From Mactromeris polynyma (Eukaryota; Mollusca; Bivalvia; Venerida; Mactridae): DNA of 64,000 nt. A program made the translations under genes and the position numbers. Under the pieces are notes generated by a model, which made no database searches, had not been told where the DNA came from, and was given only the letters and a program-made list of their open reading frames with translations. Shown here piece after piece: positions 34,401-47,100 of the stretch. Numbering within the stretch: position 1 is the first letter of the stretch; every line of letters starts with the position of its first letter. The DNA lies in NCBI GenBank assembly GCA_032209605.1, contig JASFXZ010000004.1, positions 36,304,401 to 36,368,400 of the forward strand, written 5' to 3'.

Positions 34401-34704
34401 TATCACAAAACAAAACATATTCATACTTAATATTTAAACAATGTAGGGACATTACAATGTAGATGCATATATAGCTTTTTTATATTTTAGTGCATTTCTG
34501 TTCAGCCTAGATGACCAGAATTAATACATTATCCCAATAAAGTTGTATCACGAAAGTAATTATTCATTATAGATATGGTACTTTTTGTAAAGATGGTTCT
34601 ATATATGAATATGCATTTCAGTTTCATATTTGTATGTCAAGATGGTCCTTCTGCAGAATCAGGGAAAGTTTAAAGCACCATTATATCGTATTTCTTAAAT
34701 CATT
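31458..34704. other. Intergenic stretch between the ApeC-like gene and the receptor
   Basis: AT-rich DNA with a SINE just left of it at 31007-31255, a dispersed repeat copy at about 33520-33850 and a fragment near 34060-34110. The first exon of the receptor is expected here but no convincing signal peptide followed by a phase-1 donor was found. A weak candidate at about 32074-32104 encodes MAYLCSVRVQ, which is not a signal peptide. Confidence 0.5.
33520..33850 (+). repeat. Dispersed repeat family A copy
   Basis: Contains catggaacgccacatacata, caggacaagtcaagacagct and ggcaacaataggccgaaagg, in the intergenic region left of the ApeC-like gene. Confidence 0.75.
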
Positions 34705-34710
34705 TTTATT
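34705..34710 (-). promoter_or_regulatory. Poly(A) signal of the ApeC-like gene
   Basis: AATAAA on the minus strand about 430 bp beyond the stop codon at 35142-35144. It is the first perfect hexamer I saw downstream. Confidence 0.4.
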
Positions 34711-35141
34711 TCAGCTTGGCTCTTTCAAATATTCATTCTGATTGACAACTATCACTAGCCCCTAGCTAGTGCATCATAGACATACATTACTGATCAGCCC
34801 TCCCATGTTTTCTTTTATATATATCATATGTATTGCTGATATATCTCCTGTTACTCAAAATCTTTAGATCGAATGATATCGTCCATTTAGTAAAGTTATT
34901 AAACATTAACTCTCGTTTCGTATATTATCAGTTGGGGCCTTGTTTTCATTATTTCTCAGGAATTAACACTGTAGCTGAAAAACATGATAATTTTGATATT
35001 ATCGGTAAATTACGTCACATCATTTTTAACAAATTAGTACTTTCTTCGATACCAACAGAGAATGCCTCTTAAATCTATAAAGAACCGATAGCTGTGTTTC
35101 TTCAAGAAATTTAAATCATTCTTATGTTAGGTGACATAAAC

Positions 35142-38100
35142 TTACGAAGGATTTCCGGAGCGTGATATTTCCACACCACCATATCTCAACAATTGCCATT
35201 TATCATTCCCTGCTATAACTGTTAATGGCTTCCTGTCTGAATTTGAACATATGTATGTAAGTGATTGTGAACAATTCGATGCTATACATTATTCATAGTT
35301 TTCAGAACTGGCCTAATTACCTTTATTTTAGGTGTACACACTCCAGAGTAGTCTAAACACGAAATGTTATATTTCTATAAAACGTATCTCCTAAATTTTG
35401 TGCTAGTTATATTGCGTCAATTACTGAATTGTACATAATTCACATATAACGTAATAATGTTCGCGTGTGTCTACTATTCCTTAAAAATCATACAACGCAC
35501 GACTTATCAAGTTCACTGCAATATGAGCGGAATATCTAAATCCATGTGCATATTATGCATATTACAATTGTCTCATTGATTGATCCAACAAATTAGCATG
35601 TTCCTGTTATTTATATGTTCTTACTTGAGTAAAATTGTAGTAACCGCACGCTATTAATCAAAAGACTTCGTCCCATATCAATAAGTGCCCAGCACATAGT
35701 GGTTTCGGAGCAAAACATTATATGGAGGTTGCCTGTGAAAAAAAGATAATAAGTAAATCAAAGAGAGTAGTTCTTAAAAAATAATACTCATGCTTTTTGA
35801 CTATATTTTTGATAAAAACATGACATTCACCGAAATGTTAAAAAAATACCATTTATCGTATCTTCATATTTACAATACAATTGCATTTCGCTACGATAAA
35901 CATGTTACCGTCCAATGTAGTAATGCATTGCAGGGCATCCTGTCCTTATTTTTATTGGGCGTAAGATTTCTTGTTTCTTGCCTACCAGACCGGAATTTCC
36001 CGAGTTTTACCGGTGCTCTACCCCCCCCCCCCCCCTCTGTGTTCGATGAATCTTAATAGTGAATACTAACTTGTAAAATAATAAGGTACTACAGATAAAC
36101 GTTATTTATTCGTTTTATTTAATATCGTCCTTTATTGCATAAACTGGTTTGCAAGAAAAGAATTACACTGGCCTCGTTCGCGGATGGCAATATTCGGCTC
36201 AATGTTTACTGGTACTAGGTCACTAGGGTATATATCGGCACAGTCTCGTTCCCGCCAAAACAATAAAACACAAAATATGAATCAGTTGTGACTAAATATA
36301 ATGTATCTAATCACTATGTATTTACGTTCATTCTGCGTAAGACACATAACTCAAAAACAAGCAAGGCACTGAAGAACTCCGATTTGTCATAATTTCTAAT
36401 TACGAAAACAAAAAATCCTATGTTCGTCTTGATTAATAAAACCGGTTATCATCAATCTAGTTCAGTAGCACACCACTATCACCATAACGTAACAATTAAA
36501 ACAAAACAGGGAGGGCCGCATTCATAATTAGAACTTCCCTAGACAGATCAAGACAAAAAAGGAAGGAGTCACACGCAGTCTTTTTGTATCCAATTGAAAT
36601 TCATTTTAGGTGGTTTGAAACAACCGTATATCAATCAGAGCAGAGACAAAATGGCATGTCGCTTCAAGGCTCGTAGTAACAGTTAGCAATGCATATATGT
36701 AGATCTTATTGCATTATGTCATGGGAAATAAATACCTTTGCGTTCTTCTTCTGAATCCTCTGTTCCAGGTTGTAAAACATGAAAAGATGTACGCATATTC
36801 ATTATGCCTGAAAAAAGATGGCACATTAAATAAATTTTAATTGCATTTGTTATTCTCTATGTTTGGCAGTATCACGAAACCCATCACAATTTATGTACGT
36901 TTTAATCGATTCCTCATTGATATTGTTTTTATATTTTGATTAATGCCTGCTATTTACTGCCTCAAAAACAATATGGACAGGTCACATTTGAAATTTCTCC
37001 AAATCACTACAATGTGGGCATAACACATCTCCATTGATAATAAGCCCTTGGTAAAACGTGTATTTCTCCATTACCTACAATAAAGCTTTCTAAAGAAGTA
37101 ATTTTCATCATTTTCTTATAGGAACTTATTATCCCATATAAAAAAATACAGAACATATCCGTTAATTGCCGTTGTGCTTCCATGACTTTCCATAAGCGAT
37201 ATTGATATTCATCTGAACGCAAGCATTGATAATATTTAACTAGGTTGAATAAACCGTCGACAAGATAAAAAATAACTAGGTTTCTTTTGTGAACAAATAG
37301 ATAAATTTAATTGCAAACAAGATATGTTTGCAAAAACATTATGACCTCTAAAGATGCATTGTCAGTAGAAGGATTTTAATTAATATGATCACATAGAAAT
37401 TATTCTGGATGATATACATGTACAAGGGTTTGAATATGTTGGTTTAAGAAACATAACAGTTCTTAAGTAATTGGGTTGACAAGAATTTCCACCTAATAGC
37501 CAGTTATACATTGACCTTTGACAATGCCCAGTTTATCTGCATTTCGTAATTATAATACTGTTAGAACTTCCAGCTATGGTCGAGACTGTTGAACAGGGAT
37601 GAGGGAACTTTCAATCAGTTCCAGAGTCTGGTAGTGTCATGGGATGGTATGAGTTGGTCCTGCAGATTTTGTTCTGGTTGTTAGAATTGCTGCATTAACT
37701 GTTATACTATGTTACATATTTGTTGTATATCATGTATTTGTAACTATATATATACTGTAAGTATGCTATGTTGATAAAGAAATGTCGACAAATAGCCAAA
37801 CACGGCTTCTGTTATATAGTTTTGTAAAATTAATTCTGACTTGAATTTTTTAATCTTCTGAAATTTGATTTGACACTTAGTTTTATATTATACTTAAATA
37901 TGGGAATATCCTGGATACTGCAAAAATATATTAAAGACCCTTTTTGGGATGTATGTTTCAGTGTTATTTTTATTAATAAATTTACTAACTGAAATGAGTG
38001 CTTACTAGAAATGATGAACGTAATATTATAACGCCTTTGAATTGGCACTTGAAAAAATAGCGTTGGTTTTGATGTTCATAAACTGGTGCGGTCTAGAATT

Positions 38101-41100
38101 GGTGATACAGCACTATCCTCCAAAATTAAACCACCTTTGTTCAACACGTCAAAATAAGAATATCAATGGAAAATATATAATATAATAACATCTCTAAATC
38201 GCTAATCAAGTCTAAATTTTAGCATTGTCAGCCTCTACAATATAAAAGCTAATGAATATTACTAATAATATATCAGATGTTAAATTTAAAAATAATAACA
38301 TCATTTATCAAACCATTAAATCCATAGTGATTGGAAAATGCTATAAACAAAAGTTCTGAATACACTGTTTTATCAAATAGTACTTCCTTCGAGCTGGATT
38401 AAATTGATGACATGGAAATATTATATAACATGATATTCATTTGCATATTGGTTTACATGTTACAATGCCTAAGATTGTAGTAAATGAAACTGCATTAGTA
38501 AAGGTTTCTTCTTTTCGTTAAGTAAAACTGTCACCAGTGCATGATCACATTGTTTCTTGACATATTTATCACTGAACACAAGTATACATTGTGCGCAAAG
38601 CATGTAGTTATATTAACGTAGCACAATAATACTTACCACAGCAATGTTTGTAAAAATCTACAAGGAAATACATTTTCACTCTTAATAAACATATTATATG
38701 TATAATGGTGATATAATAATGCTATATTCTATCTGTATTTATATAGGTTTTGTGCCAATCTTGCACATTTAACATATTTCAAAGATAGTGTAACAAATCA
38801 CGAATAGTAAAGTCTGATGTTCACTCTCATGTAGTACAGTAAAACCTCACTTAAAGACCACCTCAATAATAAGACCACCTCAATAATAAAACCACCTCGA
38901 AATTAAGAACACAATGTTCAAGTCCATTTTCACTGTTTTTCTCTTTATTCAACCTCAATGTTAAGACCACCTCAATAAGAAGACTAGTTTTCAAGGGTCC
39001 CAAGGGCGGTCTCATTATCGAGGATTTACTGTACTACGTATTGTGACAACTGTAAACCGACTTCATGCAAGTGTACGGACTGGAGAGTCGGACCAAAGTT
39101 ATGTATGTGTGAAATGTTGTACCCAGAGTATCCCAGAGTTTCATTATTTGAGAAGTATAATTTTTTCTTTTCATCAATGATCGATCGTTACATTTAAATT
39201 TCAATAATACGGTTATGTATGCCAATGACAACACACATTACACGTCAAGCGAACTGAAATTGCTTTTCAAATTGGTATCAATATTAGATATTGGTTAAAA
39301 TGAAACCGATTAGTAAAATGAAACTCAATCCTCAGACAACAACGTTATTTGGTACCGGCACGCAACAAATCTAGATACCAACAAGAGACAGTAGTCCCAA
39401 AGCATCTAAATGCGTAACACAATGGGCAATATATATATATTTCCTGTATATTTTATATTAAAGACTAATATTATCAATCAAATATATAACATGTAATTAT
39501 AACAATACATATTCAGGTTACTCTATATGTTTAGTAATTCATTAAGTTTATCAAGTCATCTATATTGAAGCCCTCATGGAATTGCATGATTCTTAGTTGA
39601 AAACAGATATATAAGGCTAGAAATTTCATAAATATGAAATTAATTCTAAGATGCTTTGAGAATAGCTCTTAAATTAAGACATATTTTAAACTTAAGTCAA
39701 ATCGTGTGATACGTATTTATGAAACTTCTAGCATTCATAAGAAATATTTTAATCTTCGATGCTTTTTGAATACCAAAGCAGCCAACTTTTATGTCAACAT
39801 TTCAATAATCAACAACATATTTTCTGTGTGAACTATTTCCAAAATAAACGACAAAAATGTAACGTGGAACCAACAAGATATTCGCTATTTCGAACGAAAT
39901 ATTATTTCTTAATTACGAAATAGTATTCCTTTTAAACGAAATAGTATTCCATTTATACGAAATAGCATTATTTTCTTAAACTGACCTACAGTTTCGTAAA
40001 ACCGAATATTTATTTTGTTTTCACGACATGTATTTCCTAAATAATTCGTTTTATGAACGTTTATTTCGTACATTCAAATAGTATTTCATTTGTACGAACT
40101 AAAATAAGATTATATGTAACATTCGACATGTTTTTAAAATGTTACATGATAATCTTAGTTCCGTATTTCATTAAAAATAAATTATAGTGTGCCTTAATGG
40201 TGTTCAAGAAGTATTCACGAAATAGTAATTGCTTAGCAGCTAGCTGCAAGAACAATTTTCAACAAATCAATTATATCTCAGACAAGCGCCTTATTATTGA
40301 TCACAATGCTTCTTACCTTGAGGTTGATAAAAACAGAATTGGAACAAACGTGATGTGTTTGAGGTGGAACTGTGTAAATCAGCAATTGAAATAGCCTCAG
40401 GCCATACATCATATCGTGCAATCACAGGACATGGATAATCTTCATGCTGGAAAAAAATGTTAATAATGCAAACCAATCCATGGAAACATTATATTCAAAA
40501 TGTGTATTATTCTATATAATGCCCATATCACTTAGCATATGATGCACTCAAACTTTGATTTATGGATGAAGTCAATTTGGTAATGATTTAGAATTATCTT
40601 ACGAATTATAACCATAAAATATTTTTTTTTTTTCATAATGCAAAAATCTAACACACAGATAGTTGAACACCTAGGGTTATATAGCACACAGACAGTTTAT
40701 ATTCCCCCATATACCCTGTCAAAAACCTGTATAACTAATAATATATACATACCTTAAGAAGAATGAAGTAAGATTGATTTGTGCTCAAGTAGTGAGTAGC
40801 ATTCATTTCATTCGGTTCATCGCGCACGCATTCTCTAAGTGTGAGTATTGCTTTAAAATGGAAATAAAAAAAGATAACGGTTGAGATCGGTTACTTTGTT
40901 GCAAACATTCTAATATTAGGATTCAGAGGTTATAACGAAATGGAATTATGCGCATTTTGAATGTTTAGCCCGTTTGAGATACGAATTGAAGCAAACAATT
41001 TCATTAAAATTATATACCAGATAATTTCACATTTCACCACTTTTATCTGCCATGTAACATTTGGTCGCAAGGATTCAAATTTCCCGGAGCCGTTAAATTT

Positions 41101-44100
41101 CTGTGGCAATTAAAAGCAACATATGCCACAACCAACAAATCCTTCCAAGTATGTAAGGATTTTATTGTTTTGATGAAAATTATAATTAAATAAATTTGTT
41201 ATGCCCCTATCGGTGAACAAGTAACTTATTTACATTTCGGAAGCATGCAGATTTAAAATGATGACATTTTATAAGTGTTGGTTTTGTTACTCGTGACGCA
41301 GAATCAAATCGGTGACGTTACAAACATTTCATATATTGGTATTAAAGTTTTAATTGTTGGAATGTTGTAATCCCAAAACTTCAAATAGATCGGTTGTCCC
41401 ATTTTGTTCTGCCATCTTTAAACATGATTTCGCCCTTAGATTTGTAATTTTATCGTGGGCAGTTTAAATCAGTGGTAGTCACAACTCGCTATTACAGTCG
41501 GTTAAAACTTGTTCAAGCAATTCTTTATAGGGTCACCTGTTTCTACAAGAAATTAATCGAACATGAAGTATCATCTTATGACCCGGAAGACACTCGTGAG
41601 AATTAATTAAACTCCAATCAGTGGTTCCTTAGGAAAAGCGTAAACACTAATTCATGTGCAAAATCAATTACTCAGATGAAACAAACAATGAACTTAAATG
41701 ACGTGATAATATCACGTGATAATCTTATGATAGTGAAGGGTAAGTACATGTACCATACAATAAGTTGAATTTCAATTAGTGGTTAATGAGAGAAACCACG
41801 AACAATAATGTATGCAAAGTCCTTTTCTCCCTAAACATAAATGAACAGGAAGCTGAAAATAATATTTGCGCGTCAGCTTACTTCTTGCATCTTGATCTGT
41901 ATCAACGGTGAAATACGGCAGAAACCCATTGTCTGTCCATGTGTCGACGGAAGGCAATATCAAAGGACGGTATTCATCGAGAAATCCTGTCAATGAATGG
42001 TCATTAATAATAATCTACAGCAGTGAGAATAAAGTGATATACACATGTACAGCAGAAATAGTGGTTCTGGCCAACTTAAGTCAATTAATTGTATAAAAGA
42101 AAACAATTTATCTTATAAGATATTAATCCTACTATAAATGAATATTATTTATAATATATCAATACCTTGTGGACATCCAGAATTTGTGCCAAACAAACCA
42201 AAGTATGCCTGAGGCCACGTGTTAGTCTTGTTTGTGGTTTCTGCTTCCATATCTGGAATTCTTTGACAGAAATTTAAAGTCATTTTATACTTTGAAAATG
42301 GTCCAGACATATGACTATGAGATTTTGGCCATGTTTTCTCAGATAATAAATGACGATAATTAATGTTTTCTTCGTCTGCCGTTGTGTTATAATTGTCGCA
42401 GTGATTCGTGCATGTTTGTGATAACATGACGTGTGGTGTCTGCCATGTAAAGGATATATATCCTCTGTTCCATCTTCCTCTTGGACAGCCATGCTCTGAC
42501 ATTAACAGAGTGTAAGAACCATCAGGCCATTCGTCTGAATCTGTAAATTATATAACTCGCAGATAAATAAACTAACACAAATCAGTATTCAAAGAACATA
42601 ACCTATAACTTAGAATATAAACAGTTGTATCGGAAAACGTTTAGCAAATGTTCTTCAACACTTTGTTTTGGTGATAGTGTGTGAAACGATCTAAAATATC
42701 CATATATGTGTTCAATGTTTCAGTTTCCTACTGACTATAGTAATAAAACACTAATTTATGTTTGTAATTAATAATCACTCTATATGATTGTGTATTGAAA
42801 TATGATACATTAAGTAAATGCGTGTGTATTTATACCATTTATATCGTGTACTGGAGGTATACTTCCTTCAGGGTACGTGTATTCAAAGTCATCTTCTGTA
42901 GTCGAACCACTCACTGAATATAAGAGAGAGAATACGTAGCTACTGGAAACGCCACATACATAAGACAGTGTCTCCCCACGCAGGAAAACAACAATCCGCA
43001 AACACAAGGCACTTAAGGAGGTAAAAGGGAACATATGTTAAGGAACAGAGGCACAAGGAATGGCCTGACAGACCATAAGGAATAACTAGGAGAATCAAAG
43101 TGGACAGTGAATGAGGGGGGGGCTTAATGGATGAAAAGATCACAGGACAAGTCAAGACAGTTGGCAGCAATAGGCCTAAACTAGGCAGGAAATAACCTGA
43201 ACACTATATAAAGTGAAATAATTGCACAGGGGAAAGGGAACTATAAAACACATTCAAAACATGAACAGAAACAATAACCATACAGCGAATTACAGCCGTG
43301 GAACTGTCAGTAAAGGCACTTGGGGTTTAAATCGATTTAACAGCTAGATGGCCTCACACTTAATCACTATATGGTCACCGATTTCCAACATATATATATA
43401 AATTGACTAAGTAGGCAGTAACTAATCATTAAAAGCAACCAACCATCACGTACATAAAAACAGACAAACTGTAACCAATCCAGCAGGAAGGCACAATCAG
43501 CCTTATACTGACCTTGCTCCCTGTAACTAAATTAGTAACATCAGAATGTGAAATAACCTAAAAATGTCCAATTAAAATGCAATTTAAAGTAAAGTCAACT
43601 CGATAATGTTGTTAATAACTAAACAACTATCCATAAAGCATAAGGCACTTGAGGAGGCTCAATGGTACATATGTAAGGGAACAGAGGCGCAAGAAATGGC
43701 CTGGCAGACCATAATGAATAACTAGGAAACCAACAGTATCGTCTTTGCGAATCTAGAAGGTCATGACAAAAATTATTAGAAAAGATAATCATATACCGTT
43801 CTTTCAAACGTATTGCTAAATATATAAAAATGATCAGAAATCTAAATTACATCAAATACTTGCAAGTTTTGAAAAGAAATAGTAAAATGAGAGCGGACAC
43901 TCACAAGAAAATCAAAATTAGCCGAAGAACAATTTCATAAACATTAAAAACAATAATTCTCAGCAACTAAATGAGTATTCTAATGATGATGTAGAGCGAC
44001 AGCTTGATACCGAATCTCTATCAGTTAACAATACCAATGTATAATTTATAATACAGCAATTAGATAGTGTTTTACACATGACGATGCAAGAAAAGAAGTT

Positions 44101-47100
44101 TTATCACTTAATCCAAGAAAAGGGCTGGTATAGATTCTTTGATACCGAAAATGTTCATTGAACGGTTGATGTATTATCTCCTGCTTTGTGTGATTTGTTT
44201 AATTGCATGTCTATAAAAAGTTTATACCGAGACAAATGGTCCAAGGTGTAAAAAATTGGAAAAGGTAAACGATGTAAATAATTGTTAAATAATACCTCTT
44301 ATAGATAGAACCTGACAGGTGAGCCATGAACTCAGACGAATCTATTTACAATGCAGAAATACGTCAACCAATAAACCTTTAATTATTACTGACGAATCAA
44401 CAGACATCACCATATTGTATGTGACATTGTAGCGTAGTCGGTATAGTAGCAGGTACAAGTACGCTCGTGTATTGTTTGGGTATAGTATTTGTTCGAGCCT
44501 TATCTACGACTATTGTTACTAGAGTTATTTGTTGGTTGCTCTTTACTAGTTAGTATTTTAATATGACCATTATACTACCATGACTATTACGTCTATGTGA
44601 TACTCTGACAAACTATAATACTACACTACATGTTCTATAAATATCATGTTGCACCCTTTAATATCGGAATAGTCCGAACAAAACAGTGCAGTCACGGCTC
44701 AATTCTCGATTTCAATACAGACCAGCATTTTTCTCAAGTGTTTTCAATTGCTTTGATATAATCGGCTTTAGGCATGGGCTGTAAAACATGAGAAGAAAAG
44801 AACTATAATGGTTTATTCCTTGATTTCAAAAAGGCTGGTTAAATTTGAAGATGCTACATACTATGTATCTAAGTAAAGAAACAAGCCAGCTTCGATAGTT
44901 AGATAATTGTTCAACGGGTTTCGGTTTGAATATTGGATCGAGCGGGCGAAGTTTACTTTTGTATGTCTATTTTGTTTCTCAATTTTTGCCTTTTGAGAAA
45001 TGGGTGTAGTTGTAATAGAGCAAGCGTGAAAGTTTTGACAAAAAGAAAACAACGTAAATACTGATTACGAATTTATTTAAATTCCATGTAAATAAGAAAT
45101 ATCTTGAAAAAAAAATGGTCGGCGCAATCTGAAGCAAGCAAAGCAGCTGAAATCTGAAGATTAAGATTTGTTGTGTAACCAAAAAAAATGCCGGCATGTT
45201 ACAATTGGTGGTCACTCGATTATGCCGCACAATAATAGCTCCGATACCTAAAATAATTCCGTAGTGAGATTAGTCATAGAAAGTATAGTCTGTTTCATTA
45301 TTGTTCATCAGTACTTATTGTATAAGTCGTGAAATCGCACATGCATGTTAATAAACTTGTTACATATCAGTTTATCTGATTAAAACAATACAAAAAACCT
45401 AATATGTTCTTAATTTCCTACGCCGTGCAATTTCCCGATGGGTTGACTAACAGCACTTCTCACTAGATAAATCTTGAAATATACTATAGGTCTACTTTCA
45501 GACGCATTTGTTAAGGTATTCCACCCGTAACTAAAATAGTTCATTTCCATTGTATATGTATGGCTCAGTAATCAAAATATAAAATATATATTATCATTTA
45601 AAATGTTTTTGAATTATAACATTCTATTCAAATTTGCTTCAATACGTTTTTCTAAAAACAAAGAATTGAATTTTTTTTTTTAAACCTGACATTTTTCATA
45701 AAGGGAGGTAATAAAGTGATATTATATTGAAAATATATTGAAAATGTTTAAAGGTTATTAAAAGATAAAAAAAATAACATGATTTTGTTGCGCATTCAAA
45801 ATTATTATGTTTTACAACAACACTAAGTTTAATTTTTTAGAAAAAATCTAATTCTTTTGTGAAAAAGCAAACAAAACCACTTAAAAGTGTTACTTTTTCT
45901 CAGAGAAATGTGAACGTCATTCTGTTAAAAATGAAATTGCGCTATAACCGGACGGTAAAAATCTCTGAAAGTTTGATATATTCTGTGTTAGATAATGTAA
46001 ATAATTTTTAATACAGACAATTTGATGCCCCATTGATACATCAATTTAGTTTAGGTCATCTGCTATTAACAATATTTTAATTTTGAAAGGAAATTTGCCC
46101 ATTTCTTAAATGCTATATGCATAAATGTAAAAAAACAACAACATTTTCTTTGAATTTCTTGTAGCTGTTTCTTACATTACTTTAATATACATATCTGATT
46201 AGTACATAACTGCTTTCCTAAACAAGAAATATTACAAATGAGAAGTGTAATGTTAATTTTCCATTTACTGGTCATTTTTGTACGGCGAACGTTTTCAGGA
46301 AGGAAGTTTCCAAAGAAAAAAGGTCATAACATTTTTTTAAACGGTAAAAATTTATGAAATTTTAAATGTTTATCCGCATTATAGTACAGATTGAATAGAT
46401 ACAAGTTTCATTTTATTTTGGAGAAATGTCCATTATGCGAGGAATACCTTAAGGCGAACAATATTATGTTCATCTGGTTTTCATACACATTGTCATGTTT
46501 ACAATAAGTAGACTATCGACTATATCGTGGTCACAATATTTGCTTTGCAAACATAACATAATTCCAATGATAGTGTTCGATACTTTGCTTCGGAAGACAA
46601 AATACATGAAAAACAAGAAATATCTTTAAAAAAGATGGTCGGCGCAATCTGAAGCAAGCAAACTTTAGCCAACTGAAGGTTAATATTTGTTGTACACCAT
46701 GTGAAATTGCCGAGATGTTACGATTGCTGGTCACTCGATTACAACTCCGATACCTGCAAGTGGAGATTTGATAATAATTACTCCTGACTGCGCTGAGTCA
46801 TACATAGACTGTTTAGTCTGTTTCAGTATAGTTCATCAGTACTTATTGTATCGGTCGTGAAATCACACAGCCATGTTAATTAATGGATGTATATGGATTT
46901 GTCAGATTTAAACGATATAAATGTCCGTGACTAGTACATAAAACCTAGAATGTCATCTTTATTCTAACGTCGGGCAATATCCCGTGGTTTTAACTTAAAC
47001 AACACTACTCACCAGATAAATCTTGAGATATACTATAGATTTACTTTCAGACAACAATATATGTTTATCTGGTTTCCATACAACATTGTCATGTTTACAA

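Noticed and set aside
34833..36056. Plus-strand open frames at 34.8-35.1 and 35.8-36.1 kb
   Set aside because: Opposite or intronic to the ApeC-like gene, with no protein signature; the second runs through the poly-C tract.
44425..44515. tRNA-like words near 44.45 kb
   Set aside because: A and B box similarity is weak and the arms do not pair.
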